Of a stretch of DNA of 36,055 nucleotides, positions 7,871-16,400 are shown piece by piece (within the stretch, counting starts at the first letter, position 1; each line of letters begins with the position of its first letter). The notes beneath the pieces were generated by a model that did no database searches, was not told where the DNA came from, and was given only the letters and a program-made list of their open reading frames with translations. The position numbers and the translations under genes are program-made. The stretch is from Planctomycetota bacterium (GTDB taxonomy: Bacteria; Planctomycetota; Planctomycetia; Pirellulales; Pirellulaceae): the NCBI GenBank assembly GCA_026692885.1, contig JAPLNJ010000980.1, forward strand, positions 1-36,055. The letters run 5' to 3'.

Positions 7871-9691
7871 TTACTCGTCCACCGGCGGAATAATCATGTT
7901 GGAAACAAACTCTCGGCGGTCCAGGAACGGCCACAAATCCTCCAACGGCTTCGAGACCATCGAACCATCCGGCCGCACTGCCGATGACGCCCGCGGGGAT
8001 GTGACCAGTTGCGGATCGATCATGACGTCACAAACGATGGGACCAGGCGTTTCCAGGACTTCTCGGATGCTTTCCCGCAGCCGGGTCTGATCGTGAATCC
8101 GCTTGGTCGTGACACCAAAAGCGGTGGCTACCTTTACGGTATCCGGGAGCGAAAGACCGCAGGTAGCGTCGCAGCCGACCAGGTTGCCACGGAAGTGGTT
8201 ACGCTGCATGGTCCGAATGGAAGCATAGCCCTGGTTGTTCAGCACGAAGTATTTGATCGGCAGGTTGAGGCGGGCGACAGTTTCCAACTCCTGGATGTTC
8301 ATGTGGAAACCACCGTCGCCATCGACCGAGATCGTACGTTTCCGGCCGACGGCCAAGCAACCGCCAATACTACCCGGGATTCCGAATCCCATGGCCCCCA
8401 GACCGCCTGTGCTGAATGCTCGCTGTCCCGGTTTCGCATGATACGCCATCCAGAACATATCCAAACCCGCGCCAGAACTTCCTGGCACGACCAAGTCATC
8501 TCCTAGCATTTCTTCGCACAGAACGGTCGCAAAGACATAGGTATTGACGTACTCTTTTTGATCCCAATACTCTGGGAGAACTACCGGATACCTTTGTTTC
8601 CAGCTCTCGCAAAGGTCCCGCCAAGGGCGGCAATCAAGGGACGGGACATTCTGCCTTTGACGAAGCAGTTCCCGAATGAAGTCACGGGCGTCGGCGCACA
8701 CCGGAACGTGGACGTCCATCTGGAGCTTCTTGATCTCTGCTGGATCGACGTCCACCACAACCTTTCGGGCAGCCCGCGCAAACTTCGACTGATCGAAGCC
8801 GGTTACGTCGAAATCGAGGCGGGCCCCGATGGACAACAAGCAGTCCGAGTTTTGCAGAGCAAAATTTGCGGCCCGCGACGCGATGGTTCCCGGCTTTCCC
8901 ACGAAGAGCGGATGGGTGCCGGGCAGCAGATCGCTGGCCGCCCAAGTCGTCAACACCGGGATCCCCAACATCTCAACGAGTTCGGCAAAATCTGACCGGG
9001 CTCCAGCGTGATGCACCCCGTTGCCGACCAGGATTACCGGACGTTCGGCTTCGTTCAGAATACGGATCGCGTCGGCGACCCGTCTGGACAGGTCAGCCGG
9101 GCTGAGGCTCAAATCAAATCGTCCTTCCGGTCCATATCCAAGCAGGTGCTCGGGACAGATCTGCGTCGCCTGAACATCGAGAGGAAGGTCAATCCACACG
9201 GGGCCCTTGCGGCCCGATGTGGCCAGCGCCACCGCCTTCTCCATGTGATACCGGATGGTTTGGGGGTCGATGACCGTGACCGCATACTTGGTAATTGGTG
9301 CGACCATCGACACGATATCCACCTCTTGCGGACCTCGCTGCCGGACCCCTGTGGAGCCTTTCATGTCGGCACACTTAACTTGACCGGAGATGATCAAGCA
9401 GGGGGTCGACGCCAGCCAAGCCCCCGCTACCCCGGTCAAAGCGTTCGTCCCTCCTGGGCCGCTCGTGACCACCGCCACGCCGAGATGATTGGTCGCTCGC
9501 CCGTATGCTTCAGCGGAAATGGCACACGCCTGTTCGTGCAGATTGCAGATGTACTCGATTTCCTGACAACGACCAAGCGAATCATCAAGATGCATAGCAC
9601 CGCCGCCGGGCAACATGAAGACATGCTTGACGCCCAGGTCGGCTATGAAGCGAATCACATAGTCAGAAAGTTTCACGGTCGCAGCCGCCAT
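7871..9691 (-). CDS. ThDP-dependent enzyme, acetolactate synthase-like
   Basis: At 606 residues it has the three-domain layout of the acetohydroxyacid synthase family. The activating Glu is in HEQACAISAEAYGR near residue 52, the central FAD/ADP-like domain runs about 190-340, and the ThDP-binding motif GDGGFHMNIQELET..LNNQGY lies near 445-475. AGGA precedes the ATG at 9691. It lies 11 bases after the HAD phosphatase in a sugar operon, not beside ilvN or ilvC, so amino-acid synthesis is unlikely. One known parallel is YerE, which joins an acetyl unit to a CDP-4-keto sugar for the branched sugar yersiniose. That role is an inference here, prompted by rfbF in the same operon. Confidence 0.88.
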   Translation of the reverse strand: MAAATVKLSDYVIRFIADLGVKHVFMLPGGGAMHLDDSLGRCQEIEYICNLHEQACAISAEAYGRATNHLGVAVVTSGPGGTNALTGVAGAWLASTPCLIISGQVKCADMKGSTGVRQRGPQEVDIVSMVAPITKYAVTVIDPQTIRYHMEKAVALATSGRKGPVWIDLPLDVQATQICPEHLLGYGPEGRFDLSLSPADLSRRVADAIRILNEAERPVILVGNGVHHAGARSDFAELVEMLGIPVLTTWAASDLLPGTHPLFVGKPGTIASRAANFALQNSDCLLSIGARLDFDVTGFDQSKFARAARKVVVDVDPAEIKKLQMDVHVPVCADARDFIRELLRQRQNVPSLDCRPWRDLCESWKQRYPVVLPEYWDQKEYVNTYVFATVLCEEMLGDDLVVPGSSGAGLDMFWMAYHAKPGQRAFSTGGLGAMGFGIPGSIGGCLAVGRKRTISVDGDGGFHMNIQELETVARLNLPIKYFVLNNQGYASIRTMQRNHFRGNLVGCDATCGLSLPDTVKVATAFGVTTKRIHDQTRLRESIREVLETPGPIVCDVMIDPQLVTSPRASSAVRPDGSMVSKPLEDLWPFLDRREFVSNMIIPPVDE

Positions 9692-9702
9692 CGTGGTTGT
9701 TC

Positions 9703-10185
9703 CTAAGTCGGCTGCTCATTGGCGGGCGCCAACAGGCCGTCGATCAGTTCTCGAACCGCTCCCCCACCACCCGCCCGGCTCGTGAGGAGCATCGCTTCCT
9801 TCCGCACCGCGAGCTGCGCGTTGGCGGGTGCCGCGGCTAGTCCCGCCAATTGCAGGGCCGGCAAGTCGTTCACGTCGTCGCCCATGAAGCAGACCTGAGA
9901 CAACGGTAGTCCGTGCTTGGCGGCAAACGCCGTCAGCGCCGCCGCCTTGTCCTTACATCCCTTGTAAATCTCCGTGATGCCCATCTTCCGCGCGAAACGG
10001 TCGATGAGCGGACTGTCTTCACCCGAGATCAAAGCGAAGATCAGACCCGCCTTACGGCCGAGAGAGATCCCCATCACGTCGGCGAAGGAAAAGCGTTTGA
10101 ATTCTTCTCCGTTCGGTCCCCACCAGAAAGTGCCATCCGTCAATACCCCGTCGACGTCCAAGGCGATCGCCCTAATGTCGTTCAC
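9703..10185 (-). CDS. KdsC-type HAD phosphatase
   Basis: A compact 160-residue HAD protein without a cap domain. Motif I is LDVDGVLTDG with D10 and D12, the motif II serine is in ISGEDSP, and GDDVNDLPAL is motif IV. These are the hallmarks of KdsC-like tetrameric phosphatases, which act on KDO-8-phosphate or KDN-9-phosphate. The start is GTG with GGGAGG 6 bases upstream. It overlaps the neuB end by 14 bases, so the phosphatase is probably made together with the synthase and removes phosphate from its product. In Bacteroides thetaiotaomicron a similar pair makes KDN. Confidence 0.87.
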   Translation of the reverse strand: MNDIRAIALDVDGVLTDGTFWWGPNGEEFKRFSFADVMGISLGRKAGLIFALISGEDSPLIDRFARKMGITEIYKGCKDKAAALTAFAAKHGLPLSQVCFMGDDVNDLPALQLAGLAAAPANAQLAVRKEAMLLTSRAGGGGAVRELIDGLLAPANEQPT

Positions 10186-11059
10186 GCCAGCCTCCCCCGA
10201 CGCGCCGGAGTTTCTGCATTACCGGAACTTCTCGCTCCAGGACGCGTTTGACCCCGTCGCCCAGCGCCGTCTCCACTAAACGGATGTCTCGAACGAGCCG
10301 TGCCATTCCATTCGGTTCCAGCGACGCAGCTTGATCAGACCCCCACATCGAACGGTCCACGGTAATGTGACGCTCGATCATACAGGCCCCAAGCACCGCG
10401 GCGGCCACCGACGACGGGATGCCTGTCTCGTGGCCGGAGTAGCCCACCGGCACCCCGTACTGAGCGTGCAGGACGGGAATGATCCGCAGATTCAGTTCTT
10501 CGTAGTAAGCCGGGTAGGTACTGCAGGAGTGCAGGAGGATCAGATCGCGTTTTCCCAGAATCTTGACCGCGTGGTCGATTTCGTCATGGCTGCTCATGCC
10601 GGTCGACAGGATGATCGGCTTGCCCTTGGCCCGCGTGTGTTTGAGCAAGTCGTCATCCGTCAAGGAAGCCGATGCGATCTTGTAGCAAGGAACGGCAAAC
10701 TGCTCGATGAAATCGACCGCCTGTTCGTCCCAGCAGGAAGCGAACCAAGGCAGGTTCTTCTGGCGGCAGTAGGCATCAATCGCGGTAAATTGTTCCAGGT
10801 CAAATTCCAGGCCGCGTTTCAGATCGCCGTTGGTGGTCCCGAAAGGACTCTCGCGCGGACGGGCCAACTCCTCGGCCGTATAGACGACATCGACCGTACG
10901 TTTCTGCAGTTTGACCGCGTTGCAGCCGGCTTCGGCCGCCACGTCGATCAGGCGTTTGGCCAGTTCCAAATCACCGTTGTGATTGATGCCGATCTCCGCC
11001 ACGACGAAGCAGGGATTGCCGTCGCCGACCAAAACGTTCCCGATCTTAACCTCAGCCAT
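10172..11059 (-). CDS. neuB: NeuB-type nonulosonate synthase without SAF domain
   Basis: The catalytic TIM-barrel domain is clear: FVVAEIGINHNGD near 18-30, KLQKRTVD, KIASASLTDDDLL, ILSTGMSS and YSGHETGIPSS. It condenses phosphoenolpyruvate with a sugar or sugar phosphate. The ATG at 11059 is supported by GGAG and by homology; a longer frame to 11122 is not. At 295 residues it ends (VPVMQKLRR) where the C-terminal SAF (antifreeze-like) domain of usual NeuB proteins of about 345 residues would begin. In dimeric NeuB the SAF domain helps cover the partner active site, so the oligomer may differ. It is followed by the overlapping HAD phosphatase. Confidence 0.9.
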   Translation of the reverse strand: MAEVKIGNVLVGDGNPCFVVAEIGINHNGDLELAKRLIDVAAEAGCNAVKLQKRTVDVVYTAEELARPRESPFGTTNGDLKRGLEFDLEQFTAIDAYCRQKNLPWFASCWDEQAVDFIEQFAVPCYKIASASLTDDDLLKHTRAKGKPIILSTGMSSHDEIDHAVKILGKRDLILLHSCSTYPAYYEELNLRIIPVLHAQYGVPVGYSGHETGIPSSVAAAVLGACMIERHITVDRSMWGSDQAASLEPNGMARLVRDIRLVETALGDGVKRVLEREVPVMQKLRRVGGGWRERH

Positions 11060-11073
11060 GTGTGTTCTCCGCA

Positions 11074-12153
11074 CTAAACAGGGGAATCGTCGCTGCGATG
11101 CCGCAGCCTCGCGACATGCCAAGTGACCGTCCGTTCAATCGCCTTCCGCAACTCAATCCAGGGCCGCACGCCTAACTCACGCTGACCCCGATTCGTCAAA
11201 GGAATATATCGCTCAGCAGGTTTGCCTGGAATACGTCTGCCGTGGATGCACACGTCAGGATGCGGCCGAAAGTTGGCGGCCACGATCCCAGCCAGTTCGC
11301 CAATGTTCACCGCGACTTCCGAACCCACGTTATACGGGACACACGATCTTCCTCGCAACAGGATCGTCCAGAGCCATGAGGTCAAGTCGGCGGCGTACAG
11401 GTACGAACGATACGCCGAACCGTCACCCTGCACCTGAATCGAGTTACCCGCCAGCCCGTCCCGGATAAAATTGCCGATGGCAAAATGCACGTCCAGCGGC
11501 AGGTACGGGCCGACAAAGGCGAAGCAGCGGGCGATTTTGCACGCCAATCCATGCCGGTCAGCGTACAATGCACACAGATGTTCCGCAAGCCGCTTCCCCA
11601 GGCCGTAGGCGGATTTGGGATCCATGGGATCCGGCGCGCCAGGGTAGTCCTCGGACACCCGGGGCAACTCCGGCGGCTGCCGGCCGTAGATCGCACCCGA
11701 ACTCGTCAGGAGCAGATTCTGCGCTCCACACTGCACGGCGAAATCCAGAACCTGGCGAGTGCCCTGCACAATCGTGTCCAGCAGCGACAGGGCGGTGGCG
11801 TTCTGCGACGGAGTGCCGGACGGTGTGGCCGCGTGAAGGATGTGCGAAAAGTGCCCCGGGGGCGGAACAAAAGTACGCACGTCGCCGAGGTGCAGAGTCA
11901 GCGCCGACTGATTCTCCAGATGGGGTGCCTTCCGGAAAAAGGCCGCGGAATCACGGGACAGCACGACCGCCTGGGCGTCCAGCGACAGCCGCTCGTTCGC
12001 CCACAGAAACGACTCGACCAGCCACATCCCGAAAAAACCTGTGCCTCCGGTGAGGAACAGCCGCTGGCCGCGCAGGTCCTCCCATAGGTCCCGCGTATGG
12101 GTCAGCACATGGTCCAGGTCTTCGGCGGATAAGCTGAAATGTGACACGGTCAT
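11074..12153 (-). CDS. NAD-dependent sugar epimerase/dehydratase (extended SDR)
   Basis: An extended SDR of 359 residues, resembling dTDP- or CDP-glucose 4,6-dehydratase and UDP-sugar epimerases. The cofactor motif is TGGTGFFG near 36-43, the catalytic region has LTSSGAIYG and YGLGKRLAE, and substrate-side motifs include RCFAFVGPYLP, QGDGSAYRSYLYAADL and the late RGQRELGVRPW. It probably converts an NDP-sugar, making a 4-keto intermediate or inverting a centre. It sits 14 bases before neuB and 44 bases after the membrane protein. Because the neighbouring rfbG-like gene is broken, this protein might supply the dehydratase step for the CDP-glucose made by RfbF; that is a guess. Confidence 0.88.
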   Translation of the reverse strand: MTVSHFSLSAEDLDHVLTHTRDLWEDLRGQRLFLTGGTGFFGMWLVESFLWANERLSLDAQAVVLSRDSAAFFRKAPHLENQSALTLHLGDVRTFVPPPGHFSHILHAATPSGTPSQNATALSLLDTIVQGTRQVLDFAVQCGAQNLLLTSSGAIYGRQPPELPRVSEDYPGAPDPMDPKSAYGLGKRLAEHLCALYADRHGLACKIARCFAFVGPYLPLDVHFAIGNFIRDGLAGNSIQVQGDGSAYRSYLYAADLTSWLWTILLRGRSCVPYNVGSEVAVNIGELAGIVAANFRPHPDVCIHGRRIPGKPAERYIPLTNRGQRELGVRPWIELRKAIERTVTWHVARLRHRSDDSPV

Positions 12154-12197
12154 CGCCTGACGGGCAAGACGTCTTACGGTCTGCGCCGTTGAGTAAC

Positions 12198-14573
12198 CTA
12201 CTGCTCAAGCGTCTGAATGTCCAGAGGGTGGCTCGTGGAGGCCCCAGACCCAAAATTCCCGGGTGGGGCCGCTGGTCCCGGTCCCACCGCCTCGACCAGG
12301 ACCATTGCCACCGGCCCACGTCTTTGAAGTTGCGAGTTTTGGCGAGAAGTAGGAGAAATCGCCAGATTTCTGGCGGAAGCGGAGTAACTGCCGCACGGCG
12401 AAACGGCCAGAATTCTGGCGAATTCTGCTACACGCAACGTCAAATGCGAAGGTCGCACGCTTGGAACTGGCACTTGCCGCTGGCGACGATGCACCAAGGA
12501 ACGGCAGAGAAAGCACTTCGGCATTTGCCTTTCCGCCCCGCCCCTCACCCCAACCCTCTCCCCGGAGTACCAGGGCGAGGGCGCCGGCTCAAACAACACA
12601 AAGTGCTCACCCTCGAAGATCGGCCGGTAGCCCGTGAGATCAAGGTAGCCCCCGATCTTGTCCGTATACAGACTCGCGATGGGTCTACCCATGAGCACCC
12701 GGTAACGCTTTTCGTCGATCAGCCGCTGGATGTCCCGTAGCTGGTCCTGCAGGACAACCTCGGTGGTCGAAGCCACGGGCAAGGCAGACCAGCTGTGCGT
12801 CTTGATGTGCAGATAGTTCGCCGCATGGTAGCAGATCAACAACTCCGTCCCCGATATTTGCCGGCCCAACTCCACGATGGCAGGATCCTCCTCCTGCACC
12901 GTCAGCGACCGGGTCGTCTCGCCGGCAAGGCGAATCGCGGGCACCACCGCCCTGGTGAAGCAGATCAGGCCAAACAAGGGCAGCAAGGAGAATAGGCTGA
13001 GCCGGAGCCAGTTGTATCGCAACAACGGAGACCTCGCAGTCTTCCGCCAGTCCCACGTCCGCACTTGGTGTAGGCAGTCCCAGAACAGGAAGCAACTGAG
13101 AATTACCGACGGATAACAGACGTTGCCCAGGCCGTGAACATGACTCCGGGCTTGGTAGTAGGTGAAGATTCCCAAGCCATACAAGGCGACGAACAAGTAC
13201 CAACTGCAGGTGCTGGTCGCGCGACGTTTCCAGAGTTGCCGCAGACAGAAAAACACCGTGGCCACGTACACCAGAATCACCGGTTGCCAGAATTCACGGG
13301 GATTCATGGGGCTCAGACAGAACCCGTTGCCATAGAAGATTCTCTGGTAACGGGAGTAGGACTCCAGGCTGGGAATCTGGCCGGATCGGGCCCAGGCAAA
13401 CAGGCCGTAACCTGCGACGCTGATTCCCAATGTGGCCGCAAACCAGAGCAGATGCTTGACGACAGACCGAGCGACTTCCCAGCCGCCGCGCACGTCGTTC
13501 AGGGAAGCATAAAACAACGTGGCGGTCCAGGCAATCAGGATGACCAACCCCGTGTCAGCGTTCCATAGCACGCTGAATCCGGCCGCCAAGAAACCCACCG
13601 CGGCACGCTGCCAGGAACGCCGGTCCAGATAGTAGGGCACGAACCACAGGAAGAAGGCTCCGCACACCACCCGGAGGGGAAAGTACTGGTAGTAGTAGAT
13701 GGGTTCGACCGACCAGACGCAGAAGGGATGGAACAGGCCGAGCACCGCAGCCAGCACCACCAGCGCGGCAGAACCGGCTCCGAACTTCCGCAAGATCGCC
13801 AGATACACGAACCATAGTGACAGCAGGGACAGCAGGACAAAGAACAGAGTAGCGGTCAGCACGCTCATCCCGAACAGCCGGGCGAAAACGGCGCCGACGT
13901 ACGGGTAGAAGATGCCGTACTGGGACGACGTATCGACCAACACGGTTTTCCCGTGATGCACCTGGTTGATGGCCCCCACCAGCAGGTCGAAGTGATGCTG
14001 CCAGTACCATCCCGCGGAGGGAGACGCTGGCGCATACCACAGGCGATGTTCGGTGAACACCAGCACGTACGCCAGGAACAGCAACAGGACGGCGGCCAGC
14101 GAGTGCACCAAGTAGCTGTGAACCGAGCACTTGCAGCGGACCAACCAAGGCACGGCTAACGCTCCCCCGAAGGCACCGAAGAGAACTCCTCGATTCAGTT
14201 CCGTCCAGGCCACCATAACGGTCAACCACAGGACGAGGATCGTCACCAGGAGCAAATCACGGCGTCGCCCCAAGGCCGTCAAGTCCGCCGCGTCGCCAAA
14301 TCGGGGCAGTTTCAGGCGGGACCGTCGGTCCAGGTAGTAAAGTGACACGAACACCGCCAGCGGCAAGGTCGGAATACAGGCCAACCCCAGCAGATAGAGA
14401 AAGCGTTCCTGCGGCTCGGGGTGGAGGGACTCCCTGGCCAGCGGAAGGAACAGTTCCGCTTGCGTGGATGTGTCCCAGGGAAACCACGACGTGGCACAGG
14501 CGAGCAGTAGGTAGATACCGATCGCGGCGAGCAAGGAAATCGGGACGAAGAAGGACTCGCGCGTGCGATTCAT
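12198..14573 (-). CDS. Polytopic membrane protein, GT-C-like, with repeat-derived C-terminus
   Basis: More than ten hydrophobic helices run from the N-terminus ([19 protein letters not shown]) to about residue 580. A soluble tail follows, ending its natural-looking part at HFVLFEP near residue 660. The loop [20 protein letters not shown] recalls acidic loops of GT-C membrane glycosyltransferases, so a sugar transfer or glycan assembly role is plausible but not shown. The last 130 or so residues (from [12 protein letters not shown]) are translated from intergenic repeat sequences and low-complexity palindromes, implying loss of the original stop. I chose the ATG at 14573; a TTG at 14594 is the only longer start. 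It lies just after the truncated rfbG-like gene. Confidence 0.75.
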   Translation of the reverse strand: MNRTRESFFVPISLLAAIGIYLLLACATSWFPWDTSTQAELFLPLARESLHPEPQERFLYLLGLACIPTLPLAVFVSLYYLDRRSRLKLPRFGDAADLTALGRRRDLLLVTILVLWLTVMVAWTELNRGVLFGAFGGALAVPWLVRCKCSVHSYLVHSLAAVLLLFLAYVLVFTEHRLWYAPASPSAGWYWQHHFDLLVGAINQVHHGKTVLVDTSSQYGIFYPYVGAVFARLFGMSVLTATLFFVLLSLLSLWFVYLAILRKFGAGSAALVVLAAVLGLFHPFCVWSVEPIYYYQYFPLRVVCGAFFLWFVPYYLDRRSWQRAAVGFLAAGFSVLWNADTGLVILIAWTATLFYASLNDVRGGWEVARSVVKHLLWFAATLGISVAGYGLFAWARSGQIPSLESYSRYQRIFYGNGFCLSPMNPREFWQPVILVYVATVFFCLRQLWKRRATSTCSWYLFVALYGLGIFTYYQARSHVHGLGNVCYPSVILSCFLFWDCLHQVRTWDWRKTARSPLLRYNWLRLSLFSLLPLFGLICFTRAVVPAIRLAGETTRSLTVQEEDPAIVELGRQISGTELLICYHAANYLHIKTHSWSALPVASTTEVVLQDQLRDIQRLIDEKRYRVLMGRPIASLYTDKIGGYLDLTGYRPIFEGEHFVLFEPAPSPWYSGERVGVRGGAERQMPKCFLCRSLVHRRQRQVPVPSVRPSHLTLRVAEFARILAVSPCGSYSASARNLAISPTSRQNSQLQRRGPVAMVLVEAVGPGPAAPPGNFGSGASTSHPLDIQTLEQ
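12326..12592. repeat. Palindrome-rich repeat DNA fused to the 3' end of the membrane-protein gene
   Basis: Two kinds of repeat are adjacent. At 12360-12375 and 12406-12419 are self-complementary blocks (cgccagatttctggcg and gccagaattctggc). At about 12539-12580 is a C-rich block (cctcaccccaaccctctcccc) of a kind common in intergenic DNA of planctomycete-like genomes. Both are read in frame by the membrane-protein gene on the minus strand. Confidence 0.7.
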
Positions 14574-14764
14574 AATACATCCGGAGTGACCCAAGTAGCA
14601 GGGCTCTCCAGAGCCGTGCCGGTGCGACTCTGCAGGGGCAAGTCGCGCACCAAGCAGACCACGTCGGCACCGGCGGTGAGCAGTCGCGGCACCAACCAGC
14701 CGCCCTGCAGTCCCGTGGCGCCGGTCACCAACGTCGGCCGGTCCTGCCAGAACGTATCGTTCAT
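14570..14764 (-). pseudogene. Truncated CDP-sugar 4,6-dehydratase/epimerase (rfbG-like)
   Basis: The ATG at 14764 overlaps the rfbF stop by four bases, as expected for an rfbF-rfbG pair. The first 44 or so residues are a perfect extended-SDR start ([20 protein letters not shown], then VVCLVRD). Homology stops abruptly near residue 48, after which about 17 unrelated residues lead to a stop. The break falls at a small palindrome (14596-14618) also present near murB. The remaining 250 or more residues of a normal dehydratase are missing, because the membrane-protein gene starts at once. It is surely not functional as a dehydratase. Confidence 0.82.
14596..14618. repeat. Small palindromic repeat, copy 1
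   Basis: The 23 bases around the palindrome ggctctccagagcc match 22 of 23 bases at 34890-34912. This copy sits exactly where the rfbG-like reading frame loses homology. Confidence 0.8.
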
Positions 14765-15540
14765 GACCAGACCCTCCAAGGCGCCTGCCCGGAGTTCCAC
14801 ATGCTGTTCAGCGCTTCGTACTCGCGGTAGGTGTCCATGGCAAAGAAGAAGCCTTCATGGCAAAAGGCCATCAGTTGTCCGTCGGCCGCTAGACGTTCCA
14901 GGGGCTGACGTTCCAGAATGCATTCGTCGCCCCCGGACAGATAGTCCAGAACCCCCGGCTCAAACACGAAGAAGCCGGCGTTGATCCACTGGTCGACTTG
15001 CGGTTTTTCAGAAAACACTTCAACCTTGGAGGCGCGATCTAGTTCCAGAACACCGAACCGCGAGGCGGGCCGCACCGTCGTCACGGTCGCCAGCTTCCCA
15101 TGCTGCCGATGGAACGTCAGCAGGGCCGGCAGATCGACGTTCGCCAAGCCGTCTCCATAGGTCAACATGAACGGCTCCCCGTCCACAAACCGGGCGATAC
15201 GCTGGACACGCCCGCCAGTCATGGTGGCCTGGCCCGTGTCGACTAGCGTCACTTGGAAGCTCTCTTCCGCATGGCCGCCGTGGTATTCCAGACGCTGCTG
15301 CTTCCCCAGCGCGATCGTAAAGTCGTTGTTCATCGCGGCGTAGTTCAGGAAGTAGTCCTTGATCATGTTGCCGCGATAGCCCAGGCACAAAACGAACTCC
15401 TGGAAGCCGTGGTGGGCGTAGTTCTTCATGATATGCCAGAGAATAGGTCGGCCGCCGATCTCGACCATCGGCTTGGGCCGAAACTCCGTCTCTTCGCGTA
15501 AGCGTGTTCCGAGTCCGCCGCATAGGATTACAACTTTCAT
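14761..15540 (-). CDS. rfbF: Glucose-1-phosphate cytidylyltransferase
   Basis: The start [20 protein letters not shown] and the following [19 protein letters not shown] are diagnostic for RfbF, which makes CDP-glucose from CTP and glucose-1-phosphate. Further family motifs are [13 protein letters not shown], the [10 protein letters not shown] segment and the C-terminal [15 protein letters not shown]. The length of 259 residues is normal. I chose the ATG at 15540 because it begins the conserved sequence and has GGAG 8 bases upstream; the frame extends to 15624 without support. It is the first gene of the sugar locus and overlaps the rfbG-like remnant by four bases. CDP-glucose feeds the 3,6-dideoxy and branched sugars known from other bacteria. 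Confidence 0.95.
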   Translation of the reverse strand: MKVVILCGGLGTRLREETEFRPKPMVEIGGRPILWHIMKNYAHHGFQEFVLCLGYRGNMIKDYFLNYAAMNNDFTIALGKQQRLEYHGGHAEESFQVTLVDTGQATMTGGRVQRIARFVDGEPFMLTYGDGLANVDLPALLTFHRQHGKLATVTTVRPASRFGVLELDRASKVEVFSEKPQVDQWINAGFFVFEPGVLDYLSGGDECILERQPLERLAADGQLMAFCHEGFFFAMDTYREYEALNSMWNSGQAPWRVWS

Positions 15541-15737
15541 GGTCGATCTCCAGTTGTGGGGAGGCACAGACCAAGTCCGACCGTGGCTCCACACGTCGCA
15601 AGGACGTCCCTGGTGGGCAACCAAGCGGGGAAGGCCGGTCTGCTCAGGACCGCGTCAGAAACAAGTGTCGCAAGCATAGTAGTCGTCACGCTCCGCCGTG
15701 ACGACATGCCATCGCGTGGAGATGGCGTGAAAAAATC

Positions 15738-15795
15738 GTAGGCTGGGCTGTGCCCACCACAACGGCTTGTGCCTGGTGGGCACAGCCCACCCTAC
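15738..15795. repeat. 22-bp inverted repeat
   Basis: Arms 15738-15759 and 15774-15795 match at 21 of 22 positions (core gggctgtgcccacca) around a 14-base loop. This looks like one of the dispersed intergenic palindromes of planctomycete-like genomes. Confidence 0.85.
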
Positions 15796-16030
15796 ACCTT
15801 GTGCAAACATCGTCGGCCGATTTGATTCTCTCACAGCCTCGGAGCGTGACAACCACATTGAAAACCCGGCAGTTGTTTCTTTCGCGGTCCTCCGCGTGGC
15901 TACCGCGTGGCTCATCTTACCATGTTTTGGAGCGGCGTAAATGGACGGCCGAGCTAATCCCAGGGGTGCGATCCCGCGTCTTCCAGCGAGTCCCGCAAGT
16001 CGACCTGCCCATAAGATATTCGCCTCGCCT

Positions 16031-16154
16031 AGGAGTCTGTCCGAGTACTGCCCGCTTGCACAATATACTGATACTACATACTGACATTACAGGGCTAGCG
16101 TCGCTAGCGGAGGCGTTTCATTGTGGTTTGAGTGGATACTCGGACAAGACTCCT
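16031..16154. repeat. Inverted-repeat-bounded segment, 124 bp
   Basis: The left end at 16031-16047 (aggagtctgtccgagta) reappears inverted at 16137-16154 with one extra base. A small internal palindrome gctagcgtcgctagc lies near 16095. The right end shares bases with the left end of the next repeat. Confidence 0.8.
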
Positions 16155-16400
16155 AGCACCAAACGGTTTTCGGGGTTGTTGGTGTCAAGCACGGGGTTTT
16201 GCGGTTTCGCATAGACGGACCGCCAGCTGGGGTCAGACGTACAGATTTCAGTTTTCGCGGGCAGAAGGCTTTCCCAGGGCTTGGGCACACGACCGCGAAA
16301 ACTGAAATCTGTACGTCTGACCCCTTGTCTCACACCCCGTCTCTGCTGAACCGTTAAGTCTCATGCTTTGCGCAGGGGCCAAAATATCGTTTGGTGCTAG
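16153..16400. repeat. Two-layer inverted repeat ending beside thiE
   Basis: The outer arms ctagcaccaaacg (16153-16165) and 16388-16400 are perfect. Nested inside is a perfect 32-base inverted repeat, 16229-16260 against 16293-16324, beginning ggggtcagacgtacagattt, with a 32-base spacer. Such ggggtcagac ends are often seen on small non-autonomous elements, but no transposase lies here. The outer right arm touches the thiE stop region. Confidence 0.85.

Larger units (their letters stand above)
15541..16396. other. Gene-free, repeat-filled gap
   Basis: No supported gene lies between rfbF and thiE. The 5' end of rfbF faces this gap, so a promoter for the sugar locus should lie near 15545-15660, but I cannot point to a convincing -35/-10 pair. 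The gap contains a hairpin at 15682-15705 (arms gtcgtcacg/cgtgacgac), the inverted repeat at 15738-15795, and nested inverted repeats from 16031 to 16400, listed separately. Confidence 0.7.

Noticed and set aside
11060..11122. N-terminal extension of neuB
   Set aside because: The added residues are unlike NeuB and the ATG at 11059 has GGAG upstream.
12360..12419. Operator pair for a dimeric repressor
   Set aside because: The palindromes lie inside a translated, repeat-like tail and have no promoter beside them.
15541..15624. N-terminal extension of rfbF
   Set aside because: The added residues are unlike RfbF; the ATG at 15540 has a ribosome-binding site and begins the conserved motif.
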